A DNA stretch of 6,361 nt from Deltaproteobacteria bacterium (GCA_009668925.1 SBEK01000150.1:1-6361), one strand, 5' to 3'. Positions 1-5,465 are shown, counted from the first letter of the stretch. A program made the numbers and translations. Notes: generated by a model not told the origin, from the sequence alone.

Positions 1-295
1 CGTGGCGGGCGGCCACGGCGATGATCGCAAAGTCGATGGTTTCCGGAATGTCTTCGATCCGCTTGTAAATTTCCATTCCGGCGATGCTTCCCCCCTTGGG
101 GTTGACCGGGAACATCTTCCCTTCGAAACCCATCATCGATATGGATCTCAGCATGCCGGCGCCGAAACCGGTGCCCCCGTCCTCCGCCGAAACGCCGACA
201 ATGGCGAGCGTCCGCGGATGAAAAATTCGTTCATAATCCGTTGCCGGGTAATCCGTCTTCCTGCGGCTGCCGGACAACTGATGGTTACCTGTCAT
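1..295 (-). CDS. NDP-forming acyl-CoA synthetase, N-terminal part (runs off the left edge)
   Basis: Only the first 98 codons are present; the gene continues beyond base 1. The visible part reads as the N-terminal CoA-binding Rossmann domain of ADP/NDP-forming acyl-CoA synthetases (acetyl-CoA synthetase / succinyl-CoA ligase superfamily). These enzymes interconvert acyl-CoA plus ADP and phosphate with acid, CoA and ATP in the cytoplasm. Key segments are HPRTLAIVGVS (residues 26-36, first strand and glycine turn), FPVNPKG (62-68) and IEDIPETIDFAIIAVAA (80-96, strand lining the CoA site). The ATG at 295 is preceded by AGGGAGG at a normal distance, and the protein becomes family-like after about 20 residues. 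It lies 153 bases downstream of the MarR gene on the same strand, and a putative MarR site lies just upstream. The catalytic His and the ATP-grasp part are outside the window, so the acyl substrate, and whether this is a full-length enzyme or a single subunit, cannot be told. Confidence 0.85.
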   Translation of the reverse strand, partial: MTGNHQLSGSRRKTDYPATDYERIFHPRTLAIVGVSAEDGGTGFGAGMLRSISMMGFEGKMFPVNPKGGSIAGMEIYKRIEDIPETIDFAIIAVAARH

Positions 296-320
296 GATTG
301 ACCTCCCTGTACCGCCAATT

Positions 321-340
321 TCATTTTGTATACTAACGAT
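321..340 (-). promoter_or_regulatory. Putative second MarR operator upstream of the acyl-CoA synthetase
   Basis: The minus strand here contains TTAGTATACAAAAT, centred on GTATAC between bases 330 and 331. Aligned with the palindrome in front of the MarR gene it matches at 14 of 20 positions, including the whole TAGTATAC core. It lies about 26 bases upstream of the synthetase start codon, where a bound repressor could block transcription. Its own dyad symmetry is weaker than that of the MarR-proximal site. I saw GTATAC nowhere else in the window when scanning by eye. Binding is inferred. Confidence 0.45.
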
Positions 341-345
341 TTATC

Positions 346-432
346 CCCGCTTTGCGGGACGTGCATTATTTCTTCCAAAACTTGCTGCGCAATAATGACG
401 TCGACGTCATCCCCCGACGGCTTCCTGCGAGG
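346..432 (-). repeat. Diverged intergenic repeat, copy A
   Basis: This segment aligns along its length, in the same orientation, with 2401-2486. I count about 61 identities over 86 aligned bases, with one single-base length difference. The minus-strand copy begins CCTCGCAG and ends with the small hairpin CCCGC-AAA-GCGGG (346-358), inside an identical 15-base block. It fills much of the gap between the MarR gene and the acyl-CoA synthetase. The differences are not concentrated at third codon positions in any frame I tried, so it looks like a non-coding repeat rather than a gene remnant. The family is not recognised. Confidence 0.6.
395..410. repeat. Perfect 16-bp palindrome inside repeat copy A
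   Basis: ATGACGTCGACGTCAT is identical on both strands. It falls inside repeat copy A, but copy B does not keep the symmetry at the matching position, so it is specific to this copy. It could be a binding site for a dimeric regulator, a hairpin, or a chance product of drift in the repeat. No function is assigned. Confidence 0.4.
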
Positions 433-448
433 AGGTTCTTCCCGTGTC

Positions 449-859
449 TTATTTACGCAGATCTTTCAGCATCCTGATCAAAAGCAATCTTTCTTCGGTG
501 CTGAACGCGGAAAGGACCTCCTGGTTCACATCTACGGTCTCCTGAAGAAATTTATCCCGGCACTGGCGGGCCCTGTCCGTCAACTGGAGATTGAGGACAC
601 GCCGGTCTTCTTTTACGTTCTTGATAATCCAGCCGCTTTCCGCCATACGGTCCAGAACGCCGGACAGCGTTGCGCTGTCCAGCCCCAGACGCCTTCCCAG
701 TTCACCGGCGGAGAGGCCTTCTTCCTCATACAGCGCATGCAGAACCAGACCCTGCATGGGCGTCATCCCATAAGATTGCAGACGGGATTTAAACGTCCCG
801 TAAACTTTCTGATGCGCTTTGCTGAGGATAAATAAAATGACGTCCTGATAACTGACCAA
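449..859 (-). CDS. MarR-family transcriptional regulator
   Basis: A 136-residue winged-helix protein of the usual MarR length. It opens with a dimerisation helix (residues about 5-30). The helix-turn-helix is at about 48-72 (GLSAGELGRRLGLDSATLSG), and a beta-wing follows with the family's Asp-Arg-Arg signature (KEDRRVLNLQLT, 83-94). The C-terminal helices (about 95-135) complete the dimer interface. MarR proteins are cytoplasmic dimers, mostly repressors released by a small ligand. The start is TTG: the next in-frame Met would remove the first helix, and AGGGAAGG lies nine bases upstream. A near-perfect palindrome overlaps the predicted promoter, so autoregulation is likely. A related site before the downstream acyl-CoA synthetase suggests that gene is a target, so the ligand may be an aromatic acid or acyl-CoA; that last step is a guess. 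No clear intrinsic terminator follows the gene. Confidence 0.9.
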   Translation of the reverse strand: MVSYQDVILFILSKAHQKVYGTFKSRLQSYGMTPMQGLVLHALYEEEGLSAGELGRRLGLDSATLSGVLDRMAESGWIIKNVKEDRRVLNLQLTDRARQCRDKFLQETVDVNQEVLSAFSTEERLLLIRMLKDLRK

Positions 860-877
860 GGAAAACGACCTTCCCTA

Positions 878-897
878 TTATTTAGTATACTAGATAA
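878..897 (-). promoter_or_regulatory. Putative MarR operator (autoregulatory palindrome)
   Basis: A 20-bp AT-rich inverted repeat centred between bases 887 and 888. Nine of ten base pairs are symmetrical, and the central TAGTATACTA (883-892) is perfect. The size, AT-richness and position are typical of sites bound by MarR dimers. It overlaps the predicted -10 element of the MarR gene and sits about 20 bases upstream of its start codon, as expected for autorepression. Confidence 0.6.
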
Positions 898-919
898 ATA
901 AACGGGCAGGCTAAGTCAA
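891..919 (-). promoter_or_regulatory. Putative sigma-70 promoter of the MarR gene
   Basis: On the minus strand TTGACT (914-919) is a five-of-six match to the -35 consensus. After a 17-base spacer comes TATCTA (891-896) as a weak -10 element, which forms one arm of the operator palindrome. The weak -10 keeps confidence moderate. Confidence 0.45.
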
Positions 920-933
920 GAAAATTTTTGTAT

Positions 934-966
934 AAAAAAAGGAGCTAACCGGAAATGGCTAACTCC
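934..966 (-). terminator. Rho-independent terminator of the tRNA-Arg gene
   Basis: On the minus strand a ten-base-pair stem, GGAGTTAGCC with GGTTAGCTCC (two G-T wobbles), closes a six-base loop and is followed at once by seven Ts (934-940). It begins ten bases after the tRNA's CCA end. It should stop tRNA transcription before the MarR promoter. Confidence 0.9.
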
Positions 967-976
967 CTGATCTAAT

Positions 977-1053
977 TGGCGCGCCTGGTAGGATTCGAAC
1001 CTACGGCCCTCAGATTCGTAGTCTGATGCTCTATCCAGCTGAGCTACAGGCGC
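977..1053 (-). tRNA. tRNA-Arg, anticodon ACG
   Basis: The complete cloverleaf reads on the minus strand, 77 bases including an encoded CCA end (977-979). The acceptor stem is GCGCCTG paired with CAGGCGC, with G as discriminator. The D arm is GCTC-AGCTGGATA-GAGC. The anticodon arm TCAGA-CTACGAA-TCTGA carries ACG, whose first base is normally converted to inosine by TadA so that it reads CGU, CGC and CGA codons. A five-base variable loop is followed by the T arm GTAGG-TTCGAAT-CCTAC. It has its own promoter and terminator, so it appears to be a single-gene unit. No integrase or duplicated 3' end was seen that would mark it as an integration site. Confidence 0.97.
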
Positions 1054-1079
1054 GCATGACTCGTGAATAACGAGGGAGC

Positions 1080-1107
1080 CCTATAGCACATAATGGGCGG
1101 TATGCAA
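1080..1107 (-). promoter_or_regulatory. Putative promoter of tRNA-Arg
   Basis: The minus strand carries TTGCAT (1102-1107), a 16-base spacer and TATAGG (1080-1085). An upstream TG gives an extended -10 element. A GC-rich stretch, GGCTCCC, follows the -10, as in stringently controlled stable-RNA promoters. Predicted initiation near base 1073 would leave a leader of about 20 bases, containing the small inverted repeat CTCGT-TATTC-ACGAG (1059-1073). Confidence 0.5.
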
Positions 1108-1140
1108 AATGAAAATATGCCGGCCGGCGAACGGCGAAAA

Positions 1141-1740
1141 TCAGTAGATTTCCGAGAAGGGATCCCATCCGGCGTCTTCTTTCCAATCGTATTCGATTTC
1201 GATGCTCTGCCGCCTGGCGATGTCCCGGCCCAGCACGTCGGCGACAAATCCCAAGGTCATGTCCATGCCGGCGCTGACCCCGGAGCTGGTGTAGATCTGT
1301 CCGTCTCTGACCCAGCGGGCCTTTTTTACCCAGTGGACATCGGGAGATTCCTTACCCGCCCACGAGAAGAGGCGTTTGTTGGACGTTGCTCTCTTACCGG
1401 AAAGCAAACCTGTTTGGGCAAGCAGGATTGAGCCTGTGCAAACAGTCAGGATATATTCCGCGCTTTGAGCCAGACATTTCAAATCGTTTAGGAAATGTTC
1501 ATCGCGGACCAGGTTCACGACGCCCATTCCTCCGGGAATCAGAAGAATGTGACCCGATCCGGACATTCCCGACAACGCTTCCGTAACAATCGGAACATTT
1601 TGCGTGCCGGTGATGATGCCCCCGGTTTGAGAAAAGAACCGCAGGGTGAAGTTATCTTTCAGCCTCCCCAGAATTTCGACCGGTCCGAACACATCCAGCG
1701 TTTCAAAATCCTTAAACAGAATGACGACGACACTTTTCAT
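1141..1740 (-). CDS. DJ-1/PfpI-family protein, isocyanide hydratase-like
   Basis: A 199-residue single-domain protein of the DJ-1/PfpI (class I glutamine amidotransferase-like) superfamily. The nucleophile-elbow cysteine is Cys101 in TVCTGSILLAQTGLLSGKRA (99-118). It is followed by Thr102, and Asp16 sits in LDVFGPVEIL (15-24). An Asp, Cys and Thr at these positions match the catalytic set known from Pseudomonas isocyanide hydratase, an enzyme converting isonitriles to N-formamides, so that is the best specific guess. The same fold also includes proteases, deglycases and AraC-type regulator domains; no AraC DNA-binding part is present here. There is no signal peptide, so it is probably cytoplasmic. 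The ATG at 1740 has GCAGG upstream. The lectin gene ends only 13 bases before this start, so the two may share a transcript. No strong terminator follows. The family is secure; the substrate is not. Confidence 0.88.
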   Translation of the reverse strand: MKSVVVILFKDFETLDVFGPVEILGRLKDNFTLRFFSQTGGIITGTQNVPIVTEALSGMSGSGHILLIPGGMGVVNLVRDEHFLNDLKCLAQSAEYILTVCTGSILLAQTGLLSGKRATSNKRLFSWAGKESPDVHWVKKARWVRDGQIYTSSGVSAGMDMTLGFVADVLGRDIARRQSIEIEYDWKEDAGWDPFSEIY

Positions 1741-1753
1741 GGACGGACCTGCG

Positions 1754-2365
1754 CTATTTCAACTGCCACAACTGGTTGTCGCCGCCGTGGCAATCCCATT
1801 GATGGGCATTATCGCCGTTTCCTTTGCCGACTCCCGCGATGTCCAGACATTTGCCGCTGTGCTTGGCCTTGACGAGATAGTAGCCCTGTCCCTGTGGAAT
1901 AAACATCCACTGCTGGTTGGGTCCGCTGTGGCAGTCCCATTGATAAATATTGGCGCCGTTATCGTTGCTGACGCCGGCGACATCCAGGCATTTGCCGCTG
2001 TGTCTGGCTGTTAAGACGTAATAGCCGCCGCTTTTATCGGTTAAACTCCATTGCTGGTTGGGGCCGCCGTGGCAATCCCATTGAAATACATTTGCTCCGG
2101 TGGCGGTGCTGGCGCCGGCCACGTCCAGACATTTGCCGCTGTGTTTGGCCATCAATTGATAAGATCTCCCCGATTGAATGCCGGGCGGCAGGAAATTGGC
2201 GGATGAATCTCTCTGAAACTCAATTCGCTGCACGCTGTTCAAATCAATGTTCTGCGTGTTTCCATTCTTAAAATGAATGACCATGCGATCCACGCCATAC
2301 GCAACCGCCGCTGCTGCCAGGGTCACCCCAAAGGCCAGAGTAAAAACAAGAGGGAATCTCTTCAT
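1754..2365 (-). CDS. Secreted ricin-type beta-trefoil lectin domain protein
   Basis: A 203-residue exported protein. The ATG at 2365 is chosen over the in-frame ATG at 2383 because GAGGAGG lies just before it and it starts a clean signal peptide: MKRF, then a hydrophobic stretch ending near VAYG (residue 24). Residues 25-51 form a short beta-rich segment (MVIHFKNGNTQNIDL). A full beta-trefoil of three repeats follows at 68-114, 115-161 and 162-203. Each repeat has HSGKCLD(V/I)AG, a QWDCH segment and a C-terminal Q-x-W (QQW, QQW, QLW). The paired cysteines (KCLD and WDCH) could make one disulfide per repeat, and the aspartate and QxW positions linked to sugar binding are kept in all three. It therefore probably binds carbohydrate outside the cytoplasm. 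No catalytic domain is attached, unlike many CBM13-bearing glycosidases. The DJ-1-like gene follows 13 bases downstream. Confidence 0.9.
   Translation of the reverse strand: MKRFPLVFTLAFGVTLAAAAVAYGVDRMVIHFKNGNTQNIDLNSVQRIEFQRDSSANFLPPGIQSGRSYQLMAKHSGKCLDVAGASTATGANVFQWDCHGGPNQQWSLTDKSGGYYVLTARHSGKCLDVAGVSNDNGANIYQWDCHSGPNQQWMFIPQGQGYYLVKAKHSGKCLDIAGVGKGNGDNAHQWDCHGGDNQLWQLK
1757..2164 (-). repeat. Three tandem in-gene repeats encoding the beta-trefoil
   Basis: Units lie at 2024-2164, 1883-2023 (141 bases each) and 1757-1882 (126 bases, cut short by the stop codon). They are similar at the DNA level as well as in protein, for example around the repeated HSGKCLD and QWDCH codons. This suggests relatively recent internal duplication or homogenisation. 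Confidence 0.8.
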
Positions 2366-2400
2366 AATAACCTCCTCGATCATTTCTCAGTTCCGTTAAT

Positions 2401-2486
2401 CCCGCTTTGCGGGACAAGTGTTAATTCTCCGCAGCGAGCTTAGCAACAACGACGCTCATTTCATACCTCGACAGTTTGCTGCGAGG
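2401..2486 (-). repeat. Diverged intergenic repeat, copy B
   Basis: This is the partner of the segment at 346-432, about 70% identical by eye and in the same orientation. On the minus strand it begins CCTCGCAG, forms CCTCG...CGAGG (2466-2470 with 2482-2486), and ends with CCCGC-AAA-GCGGG (2401-2413). It lies upstream of the lectin start, so it would be in that gene's leader or promoter region. Both copies sit just upstream of a minus-strand start codon, so a role in the leader RNA is possible, as is a simple spreading intergenic repeat. Confidence 0.6.
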
Positions 2487-2607
2487 TGTTTGATTGAAAA
2501 AGATCCGACATGACGAAAACACCAGGTACAATTTTTCTTTGCGCCACTTCATCGCTTCTTGAGCGCCTGTTGGAGTCTTTATAAAGCAGAATCTTCGCTT
2601 CGCAAAG

Positions 2608-2644
2608 CTAAAAGTGAAGCGGCGGCCAAAAGATGAGCCGCCGC
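2608..2644 (-). terminator. Probable intrinsic terminator after the beta-propeller lipoprotein gene
   Basis: On the minus strand GCGGCGGC-TCATCTTTTG-GCCGCCGC (2619-2644) forms a perfect eight-pair GC-rich stem. It begins 12 bases past the stop codon and is followed by TTCACTTTTAG, an imperfect T tract. A second hairpin, CTTCACTT with AAGCGAAG (2593-2619), overlaps the end of the first. The interrupted T run makes it weaker than the tRNA terminator. Confidence 0.65.
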
Positions 2645-2655
2645 CCCGGTCGGGA

Positions 2656-4752
2656 TTATTTTGCCGAACCCAAAATGGCTACGAAATAGGGTCTCCAGCC
2701 GGTCACCAGGTCTTGCGTTTTCGTGAGGGTTCCCGTGGGCTCATTGACGCTGAAGACTGAAAAAGAGTTGGCGTGCCCATTGGTCGTATAGACGAATCTG
2801 CCGGACGGATCCACCGCGACGCACCACGACGCATAATCGGCGTGTGTCGCGGTTCCGGGCGTCAGTGCGCCGGTGACTGCATTAACCGTATAAGCAGTGA
2901 CGTTATCGCCCGACCCGCCGGATACATAGACAAACCGGCCGGTCGGATCAACGGCGATGAAGTCGGGCGAACCAACGCTCGTCGCGACGGATTCTGCGGT
3001 CAGGGTGCCGTTTATCTGATTGATTGCCAGGCACCGGACTATCGCCTCGTTGCCGATCACATAAGCAAACCGGCCTTCCGGATCGATGGCGATATGCCGC
3101 GGCTGGGCTCCCGCCAGCGCCGTCGCCTGCAGGGTCAAATTTCCGGTCAGTTGATTAATCCTGAAAACGGAAATATCGTTGGACGTATAGTTCACCACAT
3201 ACAGAAACCGGCCCGTCGGGTCAACGGCGGCGACCGAAGGTCCGGCACCCGCGGCAAGGGTCCCTGACGCGACCAGGGTTTGAAAATGCTGATAGTCGAT
3301 GGTGAAAATCGAAATGCTGTTCGAATTCGAGTTCGTGACATAGGCAAACCGCGCCGCCGCGTCCACCGCGATACCAAAAGGATACAGCTGCGTAGGTACG
3401 GTGGCCTGTATCTCTATTTCACCGCCGCCGGCGGGCAGAATGTAGAAAACTGTCACCGTCGCGTCATACGCATTCGTCACATAAACATGCGAGCCGGATG
3501 GGTCAATGGCCAGGCGCACCGGGTGGTCTCCGGCAAGAAACGGAGAGCCGGCGATTTCCGCAAGCCAGCCATTTGCGGGATTAATGATCAGGGCGGATAT
3601 GTAACCTGCGCCATGCACCGCGTAAGCGTATTTGGGTTCAAAGGCGACCGCGGCGCTGCCCGTCGTCATGGCAATCGAGGAACCGGCGCGGGAAGGAATA
3701 ATGCCCACGGGCGTTAATGCGCCGGTCGTTTGATTAACGGTGTATCGTGTGATGCTGTTGCCGTTAATGTTGGAGGCATTCGAGGCATAGGCAAACTTGC
3801 CCGAGGGATCAACCTTAATGTGGATGGGGTTCATGCCGGATATGGCCGGCGTCCCCGCGGTGAGGGCGCCCGTGGTCTGATTGATGGTGAAGGCGGAAAC
3901 ATTGTGGGATCCCCAGTTGGCGGTATAAGCGTATTTGCCGGTTGGATCAACGGCGATGGATACGGGCGATATGCCCGCGGCAACCGATCCGGTCGCGGTG
4001 AGGGCGCCGGTCGTTTGATTGATGGTAAAGAAGGAAACATCATTGGAGCTTAAATTGGCCGAGTAAATAAATCTTCCGGACGGATCCATCGCGAGAAAGA
4101 CCGGTTCGGTCCCTGCAGGAACCGGTGTGCCGGCGGTCAGCGCGCCGTTGGTTTGGTTGATGGTATAGACGGAAATCGTGTTGGATCCTTCATTGGCAAC
4201 GTAGAGAAACTTGCCCGAAGGATCGACGACCGCACAGATCGGATTGGTACCGGCAGCGGCGGCGGTTCCCGGGGTGAGGGCGCCCGTCGTCTGGTTGATG
4301 GCGAAGACGGAGACGCTGTTGCCGGTATAATTGGCGACATACACAAACCGGCTGGTTCGTTCAACGGCCACGGAACGCGGGCCGCTGCCCGTTGCGGGCA
4401 TCGAACCATACTGCAGGGCGCCGGTCGCCGGATTGACGGTATAGGCGTAAAGCCTGTCACTGTTGAAGTTGGCACAATAGGCGAATTTCCCATTGGGGGT
4501 GACGACGATCGAGATCGGGAAGACCTGGCTCGTCTGGCGGCCGATATAGCGCCACTGGCCGGTTTGGGGATTGATTGCGTAAATGGAAACCATGTCGGCC
4601 TGATGGTTGGTGACATACGCAAAGCGGGGGATTCCGGATGAGCCGATCAGTGGATCGGATCCCCCGCCGCCGCAGCCGGACAAGCAGAAAGTCAACATCG
4701 CCGCGAGCGACAAAAACAATACCGCCTGAACGAAAATATTTTTCATTTTCAT
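2656..4752 (-). CDS. Lipoprotein of 14 YVTN-type beta-propeller repeats (lactonase-like)
   Basis: A 698-residue exported lipoprotein. The lipobox LSGC places the acylated cysteine at residue 27. The next residue is Gly, not Asp, which favours outer-membrane sorting by the Lol system. After a GGGG linker, residues 44-698 divide into exactly 14 repeats of 45-55 residues. Each has a F-x-Y-V-x-N start, a V-x-x-x-x-I-N-x-x-T-G-x-L middle and a V-D-P-(S/T)-G-(K/R) end. The last repeat finishes at the C-terminus. Seven repeats make one propeller, so two seven-bladed propellers (44-374 and 375-698) are the simplest model; repeat 7 is the longest and least regular and marks the junction. The family resembles 6-phosphogluconolactonase-type and archaeal surface-layer YVTN propellers. 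Enzyme activity is unproven, and a binding or scaffold role is just as likely. The ATG at 4752 has AAAGGAG six bases upstream. It appears to be transcribed alone. Confidence 0.9.
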   Translation of the reverse strand: MKMKNIFVQAVLFLSLAAMLTFCLSGCGGGGSDPLIGSSGIPRFAYVTNHQADMVSIYAINPQTGQWRYIGRQTSQVFPISIVVTPNGKFAYCANFNSDRLYAYTVNPATGALQYGSMPATGSGPRSVAVERTSRFVYVANYTGNSVSVFAINQTTGALTPGTAAAAGTNPICAVVDPSGKFLYVANEGSNTISVYTINQTNGALTAGTPVPAGTEPVFLAMDPSGRFIYSANLSSNDVSFFTINQTTGALTATGSVAAGISPVSIAVDPTGKYAYTANWGSHNVSAFTINQTTGALTAGTPAISGMNPIHIKVDPSGKFAYASNASNINGNSITRYTVNQTTGALTPVGIIPSRAGSSIAMTTGSAAVAFEPKYAYAVHGAGYISALIINPANGWLAEIAGSPFLAGDHPVRLAIDPSGSHVYVTNAYDATVTVFYILPAGGGEIEIQATVPTQLYPFGIAVDAAARFAYVTNSNSNSISIFTIDYQHFQTLVASGTLAAGAGPSVAAVDPTGRFLYVVNYTSNDISVFRINQLTGNLTLQATALAGAQPRHIAIDPEGRFAYVIGNEAIVRCLAINQINGTLTAESVATSVGSPDFIAVDPTGRFVYVSGGSGDNVTAYTVNAVTGALTPGTATHADYASWCVAVDPSGRFVYTTNGHANSFSVFSVNEPTGTLTKTQDLVTGWRPYFVAILGSAK

Positions 4753-4857
4753 GGGTATCTCCTTTGAAACTGTGTCAATGTCTGGGGCGTGTAGGATGAA
4801 ACCTGTTTGCTGGTAAGTTACCTTGTTCGTGTCTGACGGACCCGTCTTGGTTCTTCT

Positions 4858-4885
4858 TCTATATCAAAGCCGTCGGAAAAGACAA
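4858..4885 (-). promoter_or_regulatory. Putative promoter of the beta-propeller lipoprotein gene
   Basis: On the minus strand TTGTCT (4880-4885), a 16-base spacer and TATAGA (4858-4863) each match the sigma-70 consensus at four of six positions. This predicts a leader of roughly 100 bases. The leader contains the short inverted repeat GGTAAGTTACC (4812-4822), of unknown meaning. Confidence 0.4.
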
Positions 4886-4973
4886 TCATTTTTCGAGCGG
4901 GGATGTCTCGGGAACGTCTTTGACTTGAATGCCGTTTCATAGTAGACAAAACCGCTTAATGATTAAAGGACAG

Positions 4974-4990
4974 ACCTCTTTGAAAGAGGT
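4974..4990 (+). promoter_or_regulatory. Leader hairpin masking a Shine-Dalgarno-like sequence
   Basis: ACCTCTT-TGA-AAGAGGT is a perfect seven-pair inverted repeat. Its 3' arm contains AAGAGGT, which sits five bases before an ATG (4996) that opens a 22-codon reading frame. A second pairing, TCCGGA-ATATCA-TCCGGA, follows at 4999-5016. Both are in the leader of the thioesterase gene. They could modulate translation; this is an inference from sequence only. Confidence 0.35.
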
Positions 4991-4995
4991 GCTTT

Positions 4996-5064
4996 ATGTC
5001 CGGAATATCATCCGGAACGGAACAGGGGCCAAGAAAGGGGATCAGGCCATGGACGAGATGTTGA
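4996..5064 (+). CDS. Possible 22-codon leader ORF overlapping the thioesterase start
   Basis: The frame starts at ATG 4996, with GAGGT five bases upstream, and stops at TGA 5062-5064. It encodes MSGISSGTEQGPRKGIRPWTRC. It overlaps the start of the thioesterase gene (5049) in a different frame, an arrangement that allows translational coupling. The peptide resembles nothing I know, and a frame this short is easily open by chance. Its only support is the good ribosome site and the overlap. Confidence 0.2.
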   Translation: MSGISSGTEQGPRKGIRPWTRC

Positions 5065-5465
5065 TGATGGGCCGGCAGGTTTTGGCCGCGCAGCCGTTCA
5101 GCGTTTTAATCGGGGCCGAACTGACCGGATTCGCCGTCGGATCCGCTGAAATAAGAGTACCCGTTAAACACGAACTCAAGCAGCAGCATGGATTTCTGCA
5201 CGGCGGCGTCATCAGCTATGCCGCGGACAATGCCCTGACTTACGTGGGCGGCAGCGTGCTGGGCCCCGGCGTGGTGACGTCGGAATTCAAAATCAATTAC
5301 GTCAGACCGGCGATGGGGGATTACATTATCGCCCGCGCCACCGCGGTCTACGTCGGGAAAACCCAGGCGGTCTGCCACTGCGATGTTTTTGCCGTCAAAG
5401 ATTCTAAAGAAAGTCTCTGCGCCATAGCCCAGGGCACGATCACCAAAATCGGCCAGTCCAGATAA
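5049..5465 (+). CDS. PaaI-like hotdog-fold acyl-CoA thioesterase
   Basis: A 138-residue protein of the PaaI/YdiI-type hotdog thioesterase family, which hydrolyses acyl-CoA to acid and CoA in the cytoplasm, usually as a tetramer. The hallmark is HGFLHGGVISYAADNAL (residues 46-62). There the HGG turn and the Asp in AADNAL, on the long helix, are at the family's catalytic positions. Later strands include TSEFKINYVRPA (76-87) and IARATAVYVGKTQAVCHCDVF (about 92-112). The reading frame extends upstream to 4929, but I chose ATG 5049 because AAAGGGG precedes it, the resulting length is typical for the family, and the 40 extra residues are unlike it. It is the only plus-strand protein gene and ends 72 bases from the convergent crotonase gene. 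A role in clearing stalled acyl-CoAs, as PaaI does in phenylacetate breakdown, is plausible; no paa cluster is visible. Confidence 0.88.
   Translation: MDEMLMMGRQVLAAQPFSVLIGAELTGFAVGSAEIRVPVKHELKQQHGFLHGGVISYAADNALTYVGGSVLGPGVVTSEFKINYVRPAMGDYIIARATAVYVGKTQAVCHCDVFAVKDSKESLCAIAQGTITKIGQSR

Noticed and set aside
292..453. Minus-strand open frame running out of the MarR 3' end and ending in an ATGA overlap with the synthetase start
   Set aside because: It has no convincing start codon or ribosome site of its own, spans repeat copy A, and the A/B differences are not biased to third codon positions. The neat ATGA overlap is probably coincidence.
977..1053. tRNA-Arg as an integration site for a mobile element
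   Set aside because: No integrase, no duplicated tRNA 3' end and no mobility genes were found in the window.
1112..1140. Possible terminator after the DJ-1-like gene (GC-rich GCCG/CGGC pairing followed by a T-rich stretch)
   Set aside because: The stem is only about four pairs and the T tract is broken; it does not meet the usual form of an intrinsic terminator.
2773..4641. Long open frames on the plus strand opposite the beta-propeller gene
   Set aside because: They are antisense shadows of a highly repetitive GC-rich gene. Their Gly/Arg/Asp-rich translations repeat with the same period and show no domain of their own.
4929..5048. 40-residue N-terminal extension of the thioesterase
   Set aside because: The upstream in-frame ATGs lack ribosome sites and the extra residues do not resemble the family. 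The start at 5049 has a good site and gives the normal length.
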